This document shows positions 1 to 9,478 of a stretch of 63,067 bases of DNA, one piece after another (within the stretch, counting starts at the first letter, position 1; each line of letters starts with the position of its first letter). The stretch covers positions 1 through 63,067 of the forward strand of contig JAHEKH010000004.1 of assembly GCA_024638445.1 (NCBI GenBank), read 5' to 3'. A program made the translations under genes and the position numbers. The stretch comes from Gammaproteobacteria bacterium. Its GTDB lineage: Bacteria > Pseudomonadota > Gammaproteobacteria > Steroidobacterales > JABDKV01. The notes beneath the pieces were generated by a model. The model was not told the origin of the DNA. It made no database searches and worked only from the letters and a program-made list of their open reading frames with translations.

Positions 1-924
1 TAACTTCGGTGCCGGGCACTGACTATTTCTGACTATTTTGATGTTTTACATCCGGCACTACTATAGCCGAACCAGGCATCTTCAGGCGTTGTGCTGCATC
101 CGCTGTGGCCCCAGCGATCGTGAGTTTAGTCAGTGCCCGGCACCGGAGCGGAGCGTCAATTACAGCGTGAAGTCAGTCCGATTGCGCCAACATTCAGTCG
201 CGTTCGCCCGACGTCCCAACTCGGTTGTGGCGCACTGGGCCACGTGTGAAAGACCAGGACCTCTTTGTCGGCCAGCGCCTGGTCGAAATGCTGAAACCCT
301 GACGCATCGCCGCCGAATTCTGCCTTGCAGCGCCGCGCGACCGATTCCACGGTATCGACGACCCAGTTTTTTTCGTTCACCAGGCGGGATGCGGACGCCA
401 GGGCTTCGGCATCGTTAGACGCGTCTATCCAGGCAACGACATAAGCTCCTCCGACCTCAAGATAATCGCGGGAATTCTCACCCGGCCGGGCTGTGAGCAC
501 GATAACGTAGAGTTCTTTCATTTTTCAGCCTTGTATTTCAAGGGATTACCTAAAAATCTAGCTGGGATTCGGCAAAGACACCATGGGGAGAACCCTCACT
601 GGGTCCCACAAATTCACCTATGGGCCAGCGGTGTCGGGAATTGATAATTTCTGACTTTTGATCACCGGCATTGCCGGATCAGTCAATATTCAGGCGAAAT
701 GCTGCTGCGCAGGGAGCAGGGCGGACATCAGTTTCCAGACCGGGGACAGTCCCGTTAGTCAGTGCCCGGCACCATGGTCTTTGGTCTTAGTCAGTGCCCG
801 GTACCGTGGTCACGGTTAGTCAGTGCCCGGTACCGTGGTCAAATGCTTCTGCGCAGAGAGCAGAGCGGACATCAGTTTCCAGACCGGGCGACAGTCCCGT
901 TAGTCAGTGCCCGGCACCGTGGTC
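1..924. repeat. Cluster of dispersed/duplicated repeats with core TTAGTCAGTGCCCGG(C/T)ACC(G/A)TGGTC
   Basis: Core copies at 126-144, 755-779, 787-811, 816-840, 900-924, plus an inverted copy at 9-22 (GTGCCGGGCACTGA). An ~83 bp block (697-779) is repeated at 841-924. 634-671 resembles 5-56. Confidence 0.85.
156..521 (-). CDS. hypothetical protein
   Basis: 121 aa ORF starting MKELYVIVLTARPGENSRDYLEVGGAYVVAW; protein-like composition, no family recognised. Confidence 0.55.
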   Translation of the reverse strand: MKELYVIVLTARPGENSRDYLEVGGAYVVAWIDASNDAEALASASRLVNEKNWVVDTVESVARRCKAEFGGDASGFQHFDQALADKEVLVFHTWPSAPQPSWDVGRTRLNVGAIGLTSRCN

Positions 925-2368
925 AGGCTTCCTGCGCGGCGGCGACGAGGTCGCTGCCGACGACGCGGGAAAGGACGCGGTGGTCCATGGTGGAGACCAG
1001 CTTGTCGAGCGTGCCGCCTTCTTCGGCTGCGAGGACCTTGCGGCCGTCGTCCCAGGTGACCCGGAGTTCGCCCTCAGTCGCGGGGATGTGACGCTCGACG
1101 ACCAGCGTGGCGACGCGGGCGTTTTCGCGTCTCCATTCGCGGCTGGGGCCGCCGGCGGCGGGACGCAGTTCGAGACGGGCGGCCTCCAGGTCGTTGGCTG
1201 CGTCGACCAGCGCGAGCCACACCGTGTCAAAGTCCTGGGCGGTTGCCGCGGTGCGGGTAAAGCGGCGGTGGGTGCGGCGCAGGACCATGTTGCGCTCGCG
1301 TGTGCGCTTGATTTTCCGCCGGTCGAAGACGAAGCCGCCGACGCGGTGGATGAAAAGACAGATGGCCAGGATCGCTGCGCCGAAAACAGACGCGCTGAGG
1401 ATGCCGTTGGTCAGCGTTACCGTCATCGCGAACATCGCGCAGGCGGCACAGATCAGGTACAGGAACAAAACCGCCGAGCGATGACTCAGGCCCATGTCGA
1501 GCAGCTTGTGGTGTATATGTTCGCGGTCGCCCTGGAATGGGTGCTGCCCGCGAACCAGCCTGCGACCGAAGGCCAGCAGCGTGTCGAGAATCGGCAGGGC
1601 CAAAGCCAGCACCGGGGTAAGCAACGCCACGGTTGCCGCGCCCTTGGTGCTGGTCTGCAGCGAAGTCGCGGCGATTACGTAGCCGAGGAACAGGCTGCCT
1701 GTGTCACCCATGAAGATGCTGGCCGGGTTGAAGTTGAACACCAGGAAACCGATGAGGGCGCCGGCGAGCGCCGCCATGAACAGCATCATCAGCAGGTTGC
1801 CGTTGGCAAACGCCAGGGCGAACAGCGTTGCGGCAGCGAAGATGCCAACACCGGCGGCGAGACCGTCCAGCCCGTCGATGAGGTTCAGCGCATTGATCAG
1901 TCCGACGATCCACAGCACCGTCAGCGGGAACGCATAGACGCCCAGCGCCAGCTCGGCGCCGAACGGCAGCGAGATCACCTCGACGCGGAAACCGACGCCG
2001 TAAAGCATGATGGCAACCGCAACCTGGATTGCGAATTTCTCCACCGCGCCCACACCGACAAGGTCGTCGTAAATGCCTAGCAGAACGATAGGAATGCCGC
2101 CCAGCAGCAGCCCTGCCGCCATGGCCGGATCACCGGTGAACAGGCCGCCGGTTTCGCTGTCGACCAGGAAAAGGCCAACCAGCGGCAGGTAGAACGCTAT
2201 GACAATCGCGATACCACCGAGCCGGGGTATCGATTCCTTGTGAATCTTGCGGAAACTGGTATTGGGCGCTTCGACCGAACCGAAACGCTTCGCCGTATCG
2301 CGAACGAGCGGGGTTAACGCCAGGGCACAAGCCAGCGCCAGCAGGAAAGCTGTGGGAATGACAATCAT
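923..2368 (-). CDS. WecA/MraY-like glycosyl-1-phosphate transferase (glycosyltransferase family 4) with C-terminal extension
   Basis: Multi-TM protein with IPRLGGIAIV, GIYDDLVG and NLIDGLDGLAAG motifs typical of the MraY/WecA/TagO family. Confidence 0.88.
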   Translation of the reverse strand: MIVIPTAFLLALACALALTPLVRDTAKRFGSVEAPNTSFRKIHKESIPRLGGIAIVIAFYLPLVGLFLVDSETGGLFTGDPAMAAGLLLGGIPIVLLGIYDDLVGVGAVEKFAIQVAVAIMLYGVGFRVEVISLPFGAELALGVYAFPLTVLWIVGLINALNLIDGLDGLAAGVGIFAAATLFALAFANGNLLMMLFMAALAGALIGFLVFNFNPASIFMGDTGSLFLGYVIAATSLQTSTKGAATVALLTPVLALALPILDTLLAFGRRLVRGQHPFQGDREHIHHKLLDMGLSHRSAVLFLYLICAACAMFAMTVTLTNGILSASVFGAAILAICLFIHRVGGFVFDRRKIKRTRERNMVLRRTHRRFTRTAATAQDFDTVWLALVDAANDLEAARLELRPAAGGPSREWRRENARVATLVVERHIPATEGELRVTWDDGRKVLAAEEGGTLDKLVSTMDHRVLSRVVGSDLVAAAQEA

Positions 2369-3588
2369 GACGCCAAGAGCTGTTTAAATAGTTGGATGTA
2401 ACGTCCTGTAGCCTGGCTGCGGTCGTGCCGGTTGACCGCGGCCTGGCGTGCCTTCTGTCCCATCTGGATGGCACGAGGCCGGTTAAGATACAGTTCGCTT
2501 ACTGCGTCTGCAATCCCTTGAGCCTGTTCAGGTTCTGTCACAAGTCCGGCCTCCTCATTGCGCAAGACACGGGCCACTTCGCCGTCCGTCGGCACCGCGG
2601 CCACCGCGGGACGGCCGCTGGCGAGGATTCCGTAGAGCTTTGACGGCACTACCAGCCCCGTGGCCGACCGCCGCTGCAGGATCAGCGCCACGTCGGCAGC
2701 CGACAGCGACTCGGCCAGGTTCTCCTTGTCCTGATACGGCAGGAAACGCACATTCTTCAGTCCGCGCTGCCGAACCTGCTGTTCCACCTCGCTCCGGGCC
2801 GGTCCCTCGCCGACGATTACCAGCACCAGGTCGTCGAGTCCGGCAAGCCGTGCGGCCACGTCCGGCAGGATTTCAACGCCATGGGCCCGGCCCAGGTTGC
2901 CGGAATACATGACAACGAACCTGCCGTTTAGACCGTGTTCAGTTCGGAAGCGATTCTCGCGTTCCAGGGGCACGATGGCCGACGTATCGGCCCAGTTGCC
3001 GATGACCTCGATATTGTCCAGCGTCGGATCGGACGCCTGCACCCGGCGGCGCATGTCGTCACCGATGACGACCACCCGGTCGGCACGGCGCCGCAGCCCG
3101 CGCTCGATTCGACGGCTGACGGAGGTGACCGGCCCTTCGCCCAGCACACCCAGCGCCTGGCCCAGCTCGGGGTAGACGTCCTGCAGGTTGTAGACGAAGC
3201 GGCGTCCCGGCAGCCACGCCAGCACCCGGGCGAGTACACCGGCCAGCAGGGGCGGCGTGGACTGAGCAAAGACGATATCCACCTTGCGCAGGAACAGCGC
3301 CCGAAAACCCGCCGCCATGAAGTAGCCGGCGAACGGCAGCAGGCGTGACCAGACGCCACGCCGGCCAGTGCGCGGCACACCCAGCCAGTGGATTTCCACG
3401 CCGTTCCGCAGCTCTTTCTGCAGCAGCCGGTAGCCGCCGCCCGCTGACTGGTCGAGATAACTGGGCCGGGAAGCGAGAACCACTGGCTGATAGCCGGCGG
3501 CCGCCAGGTCCTCGGCCAGTTCGGCCACCAGCTGACCGGTGGCCGCCACGTCAGGAGGATAGTGCGGTGACAGGATAAGCACACGCAT
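2365..3588 (-). CDS. glycosyltransferase family 4 (WbuB-like, GT-B fold)
   Basis: MRVLILSPHYPPDVAATGQLVAELAEDLAAAGYQ N-terminus, MYSGNLGRAHG, VVPSKLYGILASGRPAVA; start set to internal Met; 4-bp overlap with the next gene. Confidence 0.87.
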   Translation of the reverse strand: MRVLILSPHYPPDVAATGQLVAELAEDLAAAGYQPVVLASRPSYLDQSAGGGYRLLQKELRNGVEIHWLGVPRTGRRGVWSRLLPFAGYFMAAGFRALFLRKVDIVFAQSTPPLLAGVLARVLAWLPGRRFVYNLQDVYPELGQALGVLGEGPVTSVSRRIERGLRRRADRVVVIGDDMRRRVQASDPTLDNIEVIGNWADTSAIVPLERENRFRTEHGLNGRFVVMYSGNLGRAHGVEILPDVAARLAGLDDLVLVIVGEGPARSEVEQQVRQRGLKNVRFLPYQDKENLAESLSAADVALILQRRSATGLVVPSKLYGILASGRPAVAAVPTDGEVARVLRNEEAGLVTEPEQAQGIADAVSELYLNRPRAIQMGQKARQAAVNRHDRSQATGRYIQLFKQLLAS

Positions 3589-3975
3589 GGATTGCCGGGC
3601 ACTCCTCTGAAGTGTCGGGTTGCCGTCGATGACCTTAAAATCGCGCGTCACTGGCCGCCGTAGCCGGGTGCGGACAGGCGAGTGTAAAGGAATTAACGCC
3701 GCCGGCGGCTGTGGGCCGCGGCCGGACCGTTGCGAACCGGCCTTGACCGGCCGGCCGGGTGCGCCCTGCTCTTGCATTCTGCTGGCTTCTTGTTCCCTGT
3801 CGAAGGGCGTAAGTTAGCCGCCCATCCCCCGTCGAACTGTGACGGGGGTCACAGGCAACGCTTAAATTGCTTGCAGCTCAGGTAGTTGCTCCGCTCCGGG
3901 AGGCTTTCGGGACGAATCCGGGTGCAACGGGTATCATTTGGCGCCCGATTGACCCCCAGCTACAGGAACAACGAT

Positions 3976-5673
3976 ATGCGCTTCGCCCGCTACCTGCCCC
4001 TCGCCCTCGCCTTCCTCATCACTGGCTGCGAACAGGGCAGCGACCCTGCCGAACCGGTGAAGTCCGCGGAAAGCCCTGCCTCTGCGACGGCAACGGCCGG
4101 AACCGGCATGGATGCCATCGACGCCGAATCGTATCGCCCGCGGGTCAAAACACTCGCCTCGGACGAGTTCGAGGGACGCGCGCCGTTCACCGAGGGCGAG
4201 AAGAAGACCATCGAATTTCTCCGCGAGGAGTTTGCCGGGGCAGGTTTGCAGCCCGGTAACGGCGACAGCTGGTACCAGGAGGTTCCGCTGGTCGAAATTA
4301 CGGCGACTGAAACGAGCGCCGTTTTCGAATCCGACGTCGAACGGCCACTGGAACTGGGCGAGGATTCGGTTATCTGGACCAAGCGGGTCACCGATGAAGT
4401 CGAGCTCAGCGACAGCGAAGTGGTCTTCGTCGGCTATGGCATCGTCGCGCCGGAGTACGACTGGAACGACTACGAGGGTCTCGACGTCGCCGGCAAAACG
4501 GTCGTCATGCTGGTGAACGATCCCGGCTATGCGACCCAGGATGCAAAGCTGTTTAACGGCAACGCAATGACGTATTATGGCCGCTGGACCTACAAGTACG
4601 AAGAAGCCGCGCGCCAGGGCGCCGCCGGCGCAATCGTTATCCATGAAACCGGCCCGGCCGGTTATCCGTTCGAAGTCGTTACCGGCGGCTGGACCGGGCC
4701 GCAGTTCGACCTGGTCGCACCCGACAAGAACTTCTCCCGCCCGGTGATCGAGGGCTGGATCAACAGCAAGCTGGCCGAGGAGATCTTTGCCTCGGCGGCG
4801 ATAACGCTGAACGATGCACGGCGCGAGGCGCTGCACGCCGATTTTCAGCCACGTGCGCTGCCGCTTACGCTCTCGGCGCGCATCACCAACACCTATCGCA
4901 CCTCCACCTCGAACAACGTCGTTGGCCTGCTGCCGGGCACAGATGCTGCCGACGAATACGTGATCTACATGGCGCACTGGGACCACATGGGCCGCGATCC
5001 GTCACTCGAAGGCGACCAGATCTTCAACGGCGCCGTGGACAACGCGACCGGCACCGCGGCTCTCATCGAGATTGCGGAAGCCTTTGCCACGATGGACCCG
5101 CCGCCCCGCCGGTCCATCGTGTTTGCCGCGGTAACGGCCGAGGAATCCGGATTGCTGGGCTCACGTCACTACGGCACCAATCCGATTTATCCGCTGCAGC
5201 AGACTGTCGCAGGGATCAACATGGACGGCCTAAACGTGCATGGCCGCACCCGTGATGTCGCCGTGGTCGGGATGGGGCACTCCGAGCTGGAGCATTACCT
5301 GGAACGCGCGGCGCGCAGGCAGGACCGGACGATCGTCGCGGAGCCGACCCCGGAGAAAGGCTTCTTCTATCGCTCCGATCATTTCAATCTCGCCAAGCAG
5401 GGCGTGCCGGTGCTGTACGCCGAGAGCGGCTTCGACTATCGCGACGGCGGCGCCGCCCGTGGCGCGGAACTGGCGAAAGACTGGATTGCTAACCGCTATC
5501 ACAAGGTCGGCGACGAGTATCGCGAGGACTGGGATTTTTCCGGCGCGATCGAGGATATCCAGCTCTACTACATGATCGGGCGCGAGCTGGCCGCCGGTGA
5601 CGACTGGCCCGAGTGGTTTGCCAGCAGCGAGTTTCGCGCAATTCGCGAAGCCAGCCTGGGCGCTACACGCTGA
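3976..5673 (+). CDS. M28 family metallopeptidase with PA-like insert, probable lipoprotein
   Basis: MRFARYLPLALAFLITGCEQG lipoprotein signal; MAHWDHMG, GAVDNATGTAALIEIAEAF, VTAEESGLLGSRHY metal-site motifs of M28. Confidence 0.9.
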   Translation: MRFARYLPLALAFLITGCEQGSDPAEPVKSAESPASATATAGTGMDAIDAESYRPRVKTLASDEFEGRAPFTEGEKKTIEFLREEFAGAGLQPGNGDSWYQEVPLVEITATETSAVFESDVERPLELGEDSVIWTKRVTDEVELSDSEVVFVGYGIVAPEYDWNDYEGLDVAGKTVVMLVNDPGYATQDAKLFNGNAMTYYGRWTYKYEEAARQGAAGAIVIHETGPAGYPFEVVTGGWTGPQFDLVAPDKNFSRPVIEGWINSKLAEEIFASAAITLNDARREALHADFQPRALPLTLSARITNTYRTSTSNNVVGLLPGTDAADEYVIYMAHWDHMGRDPSLEGDQIFNGAVDNATGTAALIEIAEAFATMDPPPRRSIVFAAVTAEESGLLGSRHYGTNPIYPLQQTVAGINMDGLNVHGRTRDVAVVGMGHSELEHYLERAARRQDRTIVAEPTPEKGFFYRSDHFNLAKQGVPVLYAESGFDYRDGGAARGAELAKDWIANRYHKVGDEYREDWDFSGAIEDIQLYYMIGRELAAGDDWPEWFASSEFRAIREASLGATR

Positions 5674-5674
5674 C

Positions 5675-6412
5675 GTGGGCCGGCCGCTCGTCCAGCGGGT
5701 CTATCCGGAACACCGTTTTGGCGGTTTCACCCGCCACGACGGTACCGTGCAGTTCTACACCCGCGTCCAGTCGCTGCTGGCCGTTGGCCAGACAGTGCTG
5801 GATGTCGGCTGTGGGCGCGGCGAGTACCAGGACGATACCAGCGCCTACCGTCGCGGCCTGCGCATCCTGAAGCGCGACGGCCTGAAGGTGATCGGCATCG
5901 ATGTCGACGACGCGGCTTCGGCGAACCCTTATCTCGACGAGTTCAGGCTGATCGAGGATCTCGACACCTGGCCCGTGGAAGACGAATCGGTCGATGTGGT
6001 CGTGTCCGACTACGTGCTGGAGCACGTGGCCAATCCTGACCGGTTTTTTTCAGAGCTGACCCGGGTACTGAAACCCGGCGGGATATTTTGTGCGCGCACG
6101 CCTAACGCGTGGAGCTATGTCGGAATACTCGCGCGCCTCATTCCCAACCGACTGCATGCAAAAGTCACCGGGTTCGCCCAGGAGGGCCGCAAGTCGATCG
6201 ATGTCTTCCCGACGGTTTATGCCTGCAACACCCGGCGCAGCGTGAGCCGCTACCTGCGCGCCAGCGGTCTGGAGCCGGTGGTCTACCGGTTCGAGCCCGA
6301 ACCCACCTATGCGTCGTTTTCCCCGGTGGTTTACCGGCTGACCGCCTGGCTGCACCGCCTGCTGCCGCCACCGTTGCAGTCGCAGCTGATGATTTTTGCC
6401 TCCCGCGCGTGA
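5675..6412 (+). CDS. class I SAM-dependent methyltransferase
   Basis: VLDVGCGRGEYQDD, VVVSDYVLEHVANPDRFFSELTRVLKPGGIFCARTPN; GTG start at 5675 chosen to avoid long overlap with the upstream gene. Confidence 0.85.
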   Translation: MGRPLVQRVYPEHRFGGFTRHDGTVQFYTRVQSLLAVGQTVLDVGCGRGEYQDDTSAYRRGLRILKRDGLKVIGIDVDDAASANPYLDEFRLIEDLDTWPVEDESVDVVVSDYVLEHVANPDRFFSELTRVLKPGGIFCARTPNAWSYVGILARLIPNRLHAKVTGFAQEGRKSIDVFPTVYACNTRRSVSRYLRASGLEPVVYRFEPEPTYASFSPVVYRLTAWLHRLLPPPLQSQLMIFASRA

Positions 6413-6467
6413 ACCCGCGGCAACTCTGCCGGTCTGAATTTATGCGACATTGCCCGGTGAAAAAACG

Positions 6468-7148
6468 ATGAAAAGCCTCTACTTCCTGCTGCTGGCGGTA
6501 CTGCTGCCGGCAACAGCCCCCGCCGAGGAGTTGGGCGAATGGGCCCGCTTCGTACCCGCCGACCGCCAGGTCACCGCCGAGGTCATGGTCTTCGACGTGC
6601 CTCAGGACATCACGGAAATCTCGATGCGGATCCAGCGGGCTGCGGAAGCCAGGCCGGAATGGTTTCGTGAGTACTCGAAACAGGCAAGACCCGGCCAGGC
6701 GCTTCCCTGGCACGAGAACATGGGTATTACCGAGGCCGAGTACCGGCGGCTGCTGACGGGCGCCCACGAACTCGTGCTGACCAAGGCCGGCGACGTGGAC
6801 ATCGTGTTTACCGTCACGGATGACGCCGTCACGCTGTCGGGGCTGCCGATGGCGCCGCCCCACGACACGCTAACCTATACGCCGCGTGACAATGCCGTGC
6901 GCACGGCTTACGGGGTGCTGACCGACAGCCGGCCCATGGAGGCGAACCAGGGCCTGCCCGAGGGCCAGTGGGAAGGCCTGCAGTGGCGCATGGTGCGTAC
7001 GACCGGACCGCGGGGACCGGCCAACGTGAAGCTGGCGATAGGACAACAGGCGGGCAAAAAGCTGCGGATGATCTACCTCGATGTGAACATCCAGCAGGAC
7101 GGCATTCCCGACCGGTTCAACTACGTGCTGCTCTACGAGGGCGACTGA
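6468..7148 (+). CDS. hypothetical secreted protein
   Basis: Signal peptide MKSLYFLLLAVLLPATAPAEE; overlaps the next gene in a TGATG arrangement. Confidence 0.7.
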   Translation: MKSLYFLLLAVLLPATAPAEELGEWARFVPADRQVTAEVMVFDVPQDITEISMRIQRAAEARPEWFREYSKQARPGQALPWHENMGITEAEYRRLLTGAHELVLTKAGDVDIVFTVTDDAVTLSGLPMAPPHDTLTYTPRDNAVRTAYGVLTDSRPMEANQGLPEGQWEGLQWRMVRTTGPRGPANVKLAIGQQAGKKLRMIYLDVNIQQDGIPDRFNYVLLYEGD

Positions 7149-7663
7149 TGCCCCGGTGGATTGCCGCCATGGTGTTCGTCCTGGCTGCCGGCGTCACGGC
7201 TGCGGATGATCCGGGTTTCGACTGCGAGATCATGACCACGGCCTACGAGAACCTGGAGCGGGGCTGTTTCACTGCGCAACGTGAACTGCGAATCACGCTG
7301 AACGACAAGCTGCGGGTGCACGAGTTTGCCCGGATCGATTACCGGGCCGGGAAGCTCGAAGTGGATATTCTCGAACGGCCCGTAGACGACAAGAACATGG
7401 GTGCGGAAGGAGACAGCGACATGGCCCTGTCGATTCCCTTCAGCTGCGCGACCCTGGCAAAGACGGATGACCATACCTTCGAACTGACCGGCACCGGGGA
7501 CCCGGAACGGGTCACCTTCGACTATCGTCCGGAGACCCTGGTGCTCATGCCCCGGCGCTGGTTTTTCGAAACTACAGAGCGCTTCCTGTTCAGGAAATTC
7601 CGCATTCATGCCGAAGCCGTATACAGCGACGTCGAATACACCGGCTGCGTGACCAGCCCCTAG
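7148..7663 (+). CDS. hypothetical secreted protein
   Basis: MPRWIAAMVFVLAAGVTAADD signal peptide; translationally coupled to the upstream ORF. Confidence 0.7.
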   Translation: MPRWIAAMVFVLAAGVTAADDPGFDCEIMTTAYENLERGCFTAQRELRITLNDKLRVHEFARIDYRAGKLEVDILERPVDDKNMGAEGDSDMALSIPFSCATLAKTDDHTFELTGTGDPERVTFDYRPETLVLMPRRWFFETTERFLFRKFRIHAEAVYSDVEYTGCVTSP

Positions 7664-7751
7664 ACCCCGCCGGCCGCACCCGGTGACGCTGCCGGCGCGC
7701 AGCGAAACCGTTATATTGTGTCGGCCCACCACCCGGGACGGAGTAACCGAC

Positions 7752-8603
7752 TTGGATAACCTTTTTCTCGACAGCCTGCGGGAGAGTTGGCAGCAGTTCG
7801 TCGTTGCAGCACCGCGTTTCGCGCTGGCCCTGGCGGTCCTGGCCGCTTTCTGGATTTTCGGGCGACTGATGGCACGCGGATTGAGGGCGCTGCTGGACCG
7901 CAGCGATCTCGCCGAAGCTCACCTCGGGTTTTTTCGCCGGCTGGTAACCTGGATTTTTGTGCTGATTGGCGCCGCCGTGGCGCTGGACATCATTGGACTC
8001 AGCGGCGCGGCCAGTGGTCTGCTTGCCGGCGGTGGTATTACCGCCGTGGTGCTGGGTTTTGCGTTTCGCGAAATCGGCGAGAATTTCCTGGCCGGATTTT
8101 TCCTGGCTTTTAGCCGCCCCTTCAACCTCGGTGACCTGATCGAGTCGAATGGTCTGCAGGGTGTCGTCAGGGAAATCTCGCTACGATCGACGCACATTCG
8201 GTCGGCGGACGGTCGCGATATCTACATTCCCAGCAGCAAGATATTCAAAGAACCCCTGATCAACTTCACCCGCGACGGGTTGCGACGCCATAATTTTTCG
8301 ATTGGTGTTGCCTATTCCGAAGACATCGACAGAGTATGTGGCCTGCTGCTGCGCACCGTCATCGAAAGCGGTTACGTGCTGGAAAAGCCCGGGCCTTTTG
8401 CCGGGATTACCAACTTCCAGACCGCATTTGTGGAAGTGACGGTGCGAGTCTGGGTCGATGCGTTCAATCCGCCCCCGGACGTGTCCGATTCGCGATCGGC
8501 CATCATGTCGCTGTGTCGCCGGGCACTGGTCGAGGCGGGCTATACGCTGAGTTCCGACGTCAGCCAGGCGATCGAGCTGGTCAACAAGCCGCCGGCGAGC
8601 TAG
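7752..8603 (+). CDS. MscS-family mechanosensitive ion channel
   Basis: GGGITAVVLGFAFREIGENFLAGFFLAFSRPFNLGDLIESNGLQGVVREISLRSTHIRSADGRDIYIPSSKIF is a typical MscS pore and beta-domain; TTG start uncertain. Confidence 0.9.
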   Translation: MDNLFLDSLRESWQQFVVAAPRFALALAVLAAFWIFGRLMARGLRALLDRSDLAEAHLGFFRRLVTWIFVLIGAAVALDIIGLSGAASGLLAGGGITAVVLGFAFREIGENFLAGFFLAFSRPFNLGDLIESNGLQGVVREISLRSTHIRSADGRDIYIPSSKIFKEPLINFTRDGLRRHNFSIGVAYSEDIDRVCGLLLRTVIESGYVLEKPGPFAGITNFQTAFVEVTVRVWVDAFNPPPDVSDSRSAIMSLCRRALVEAGYTLSSDVSQAIELVNKPPAS

Positions 8604-9310
8604 TCGCCAGCACCACCGGTACGCACGTAGAAACCCTCGAACCAGGGATTCCAGGTATCTTTCGCCGCGTCATGCTGCTCGAAGAACTGACGCACGCGGC
8701 CGTCTTCCAGCGGCGTCCAGGTGCCCCGGAATCCGGCTTCCTGCCCGGTTCCCGGGTAAAACACCCGCCCTGCCATGACCATGGAGCCGTCGATCAGCCC
8801 GCCCTCGATGTCGATGATCAGGCCGGTGGCGCTGACCCAGTGCTGGCGCCACTTGTCCTTGCTCGCATCGTAATAATTCAGGCTGCGCCCGGTGATGCCG
8901 CTGGAGCCGGTCCACAGTTCCTCCAGCACGCAGCCGTTTTCTCTCACCGTAATGGAGTTGCTGCCGGCCTTCTGGCCATCGCCGGTAAACACATCCCACT
9001 GGCCGGCCCAGAAATCGAAATCACCGTAATGCCTGCCTTCCTCGCAGGGAAACACGTTGTTTCGCACGCGCGCGAGCACTTTGGCGAAACGCGGGTCTTC
9101 CCGCAGTGCCTCGAATTCATTGGCGCCACGAATCTGCTGCAGACCGCGAAATCCGGCGGCAGCGGCCTTTTCGAGCGCCGCCAGCGCCGCATCGTTGTCG
9201 CCGGCTGTCGCCAGCGTTTTGGCTTCACCGAAGAGCCCGGCCGGCGGCGTCTGGGCAACGGCTGTGGCCAGCGCGAGCAGCAGTGCAAACGCAATCAGGC
9301 ATGATTTCAC
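8600..9310 (-). CDS. secreted protein with TPR-like N-terminal segment, unknown function
   Basis: GTG start followed by KSCLIAFALLLALATAVAQ signal peptide; AKTLATAGDNDAALAALEKAAAAGFRG TPR-like segment. Confidence 0.7.
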   Translation of the reverse strand: MKSCLIAFALLLALATAVAQTPPAGLFGEAKTLATAGDNDAALAALEKAAAAGFRGLQQIRGANEFEALREDPRFAKVLARVRNNVFPCEEGRHYGDFDFWAGQWDVFTGDGQKAGSNSITVRENGCVLEELWTGSSGITGRSLNYYDASKDKWRQHWVSATGLIIDIEGGLIDGSMVMAGRVFYPGTGQEAGFRGTWTPLEDGRVRQFFEQHDAAKDTWNPWFEGFYVRTGGAGD

Positions 9311-9478
9311 GGCTTTTTCCCTTTTTCGGCTACTGCGGTTGGAGGCAGGCGGGCCGGAAAAGTTCGGGTATCCGGCCTGTCCGGAGTCTCGCACGACCGG
9401 GCCGGCGGCGGCAAAATCGACTCGATCCGGAGTGTCCGGGCAGGGCACAATCGGGCGTGGCATCACGCGGTAGGACCG

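Noticed and set aside
794-2080. 428 aa plus-strand ORF
   Set aside because: Antisense shadow of the WecA-like gene; low-complexity Gln/Arg/Asp composition and no family signature.
3934-4986. 350 aa minus-strand ORF over the M28 peptidase
   Set aside because: Antisense shadow ORF of a well-supported gene; same reasoning applied to long antisense ORFs such as 25868-27097, 29261-30373, 51997-53151, 56336-57667 and 60416-61546.
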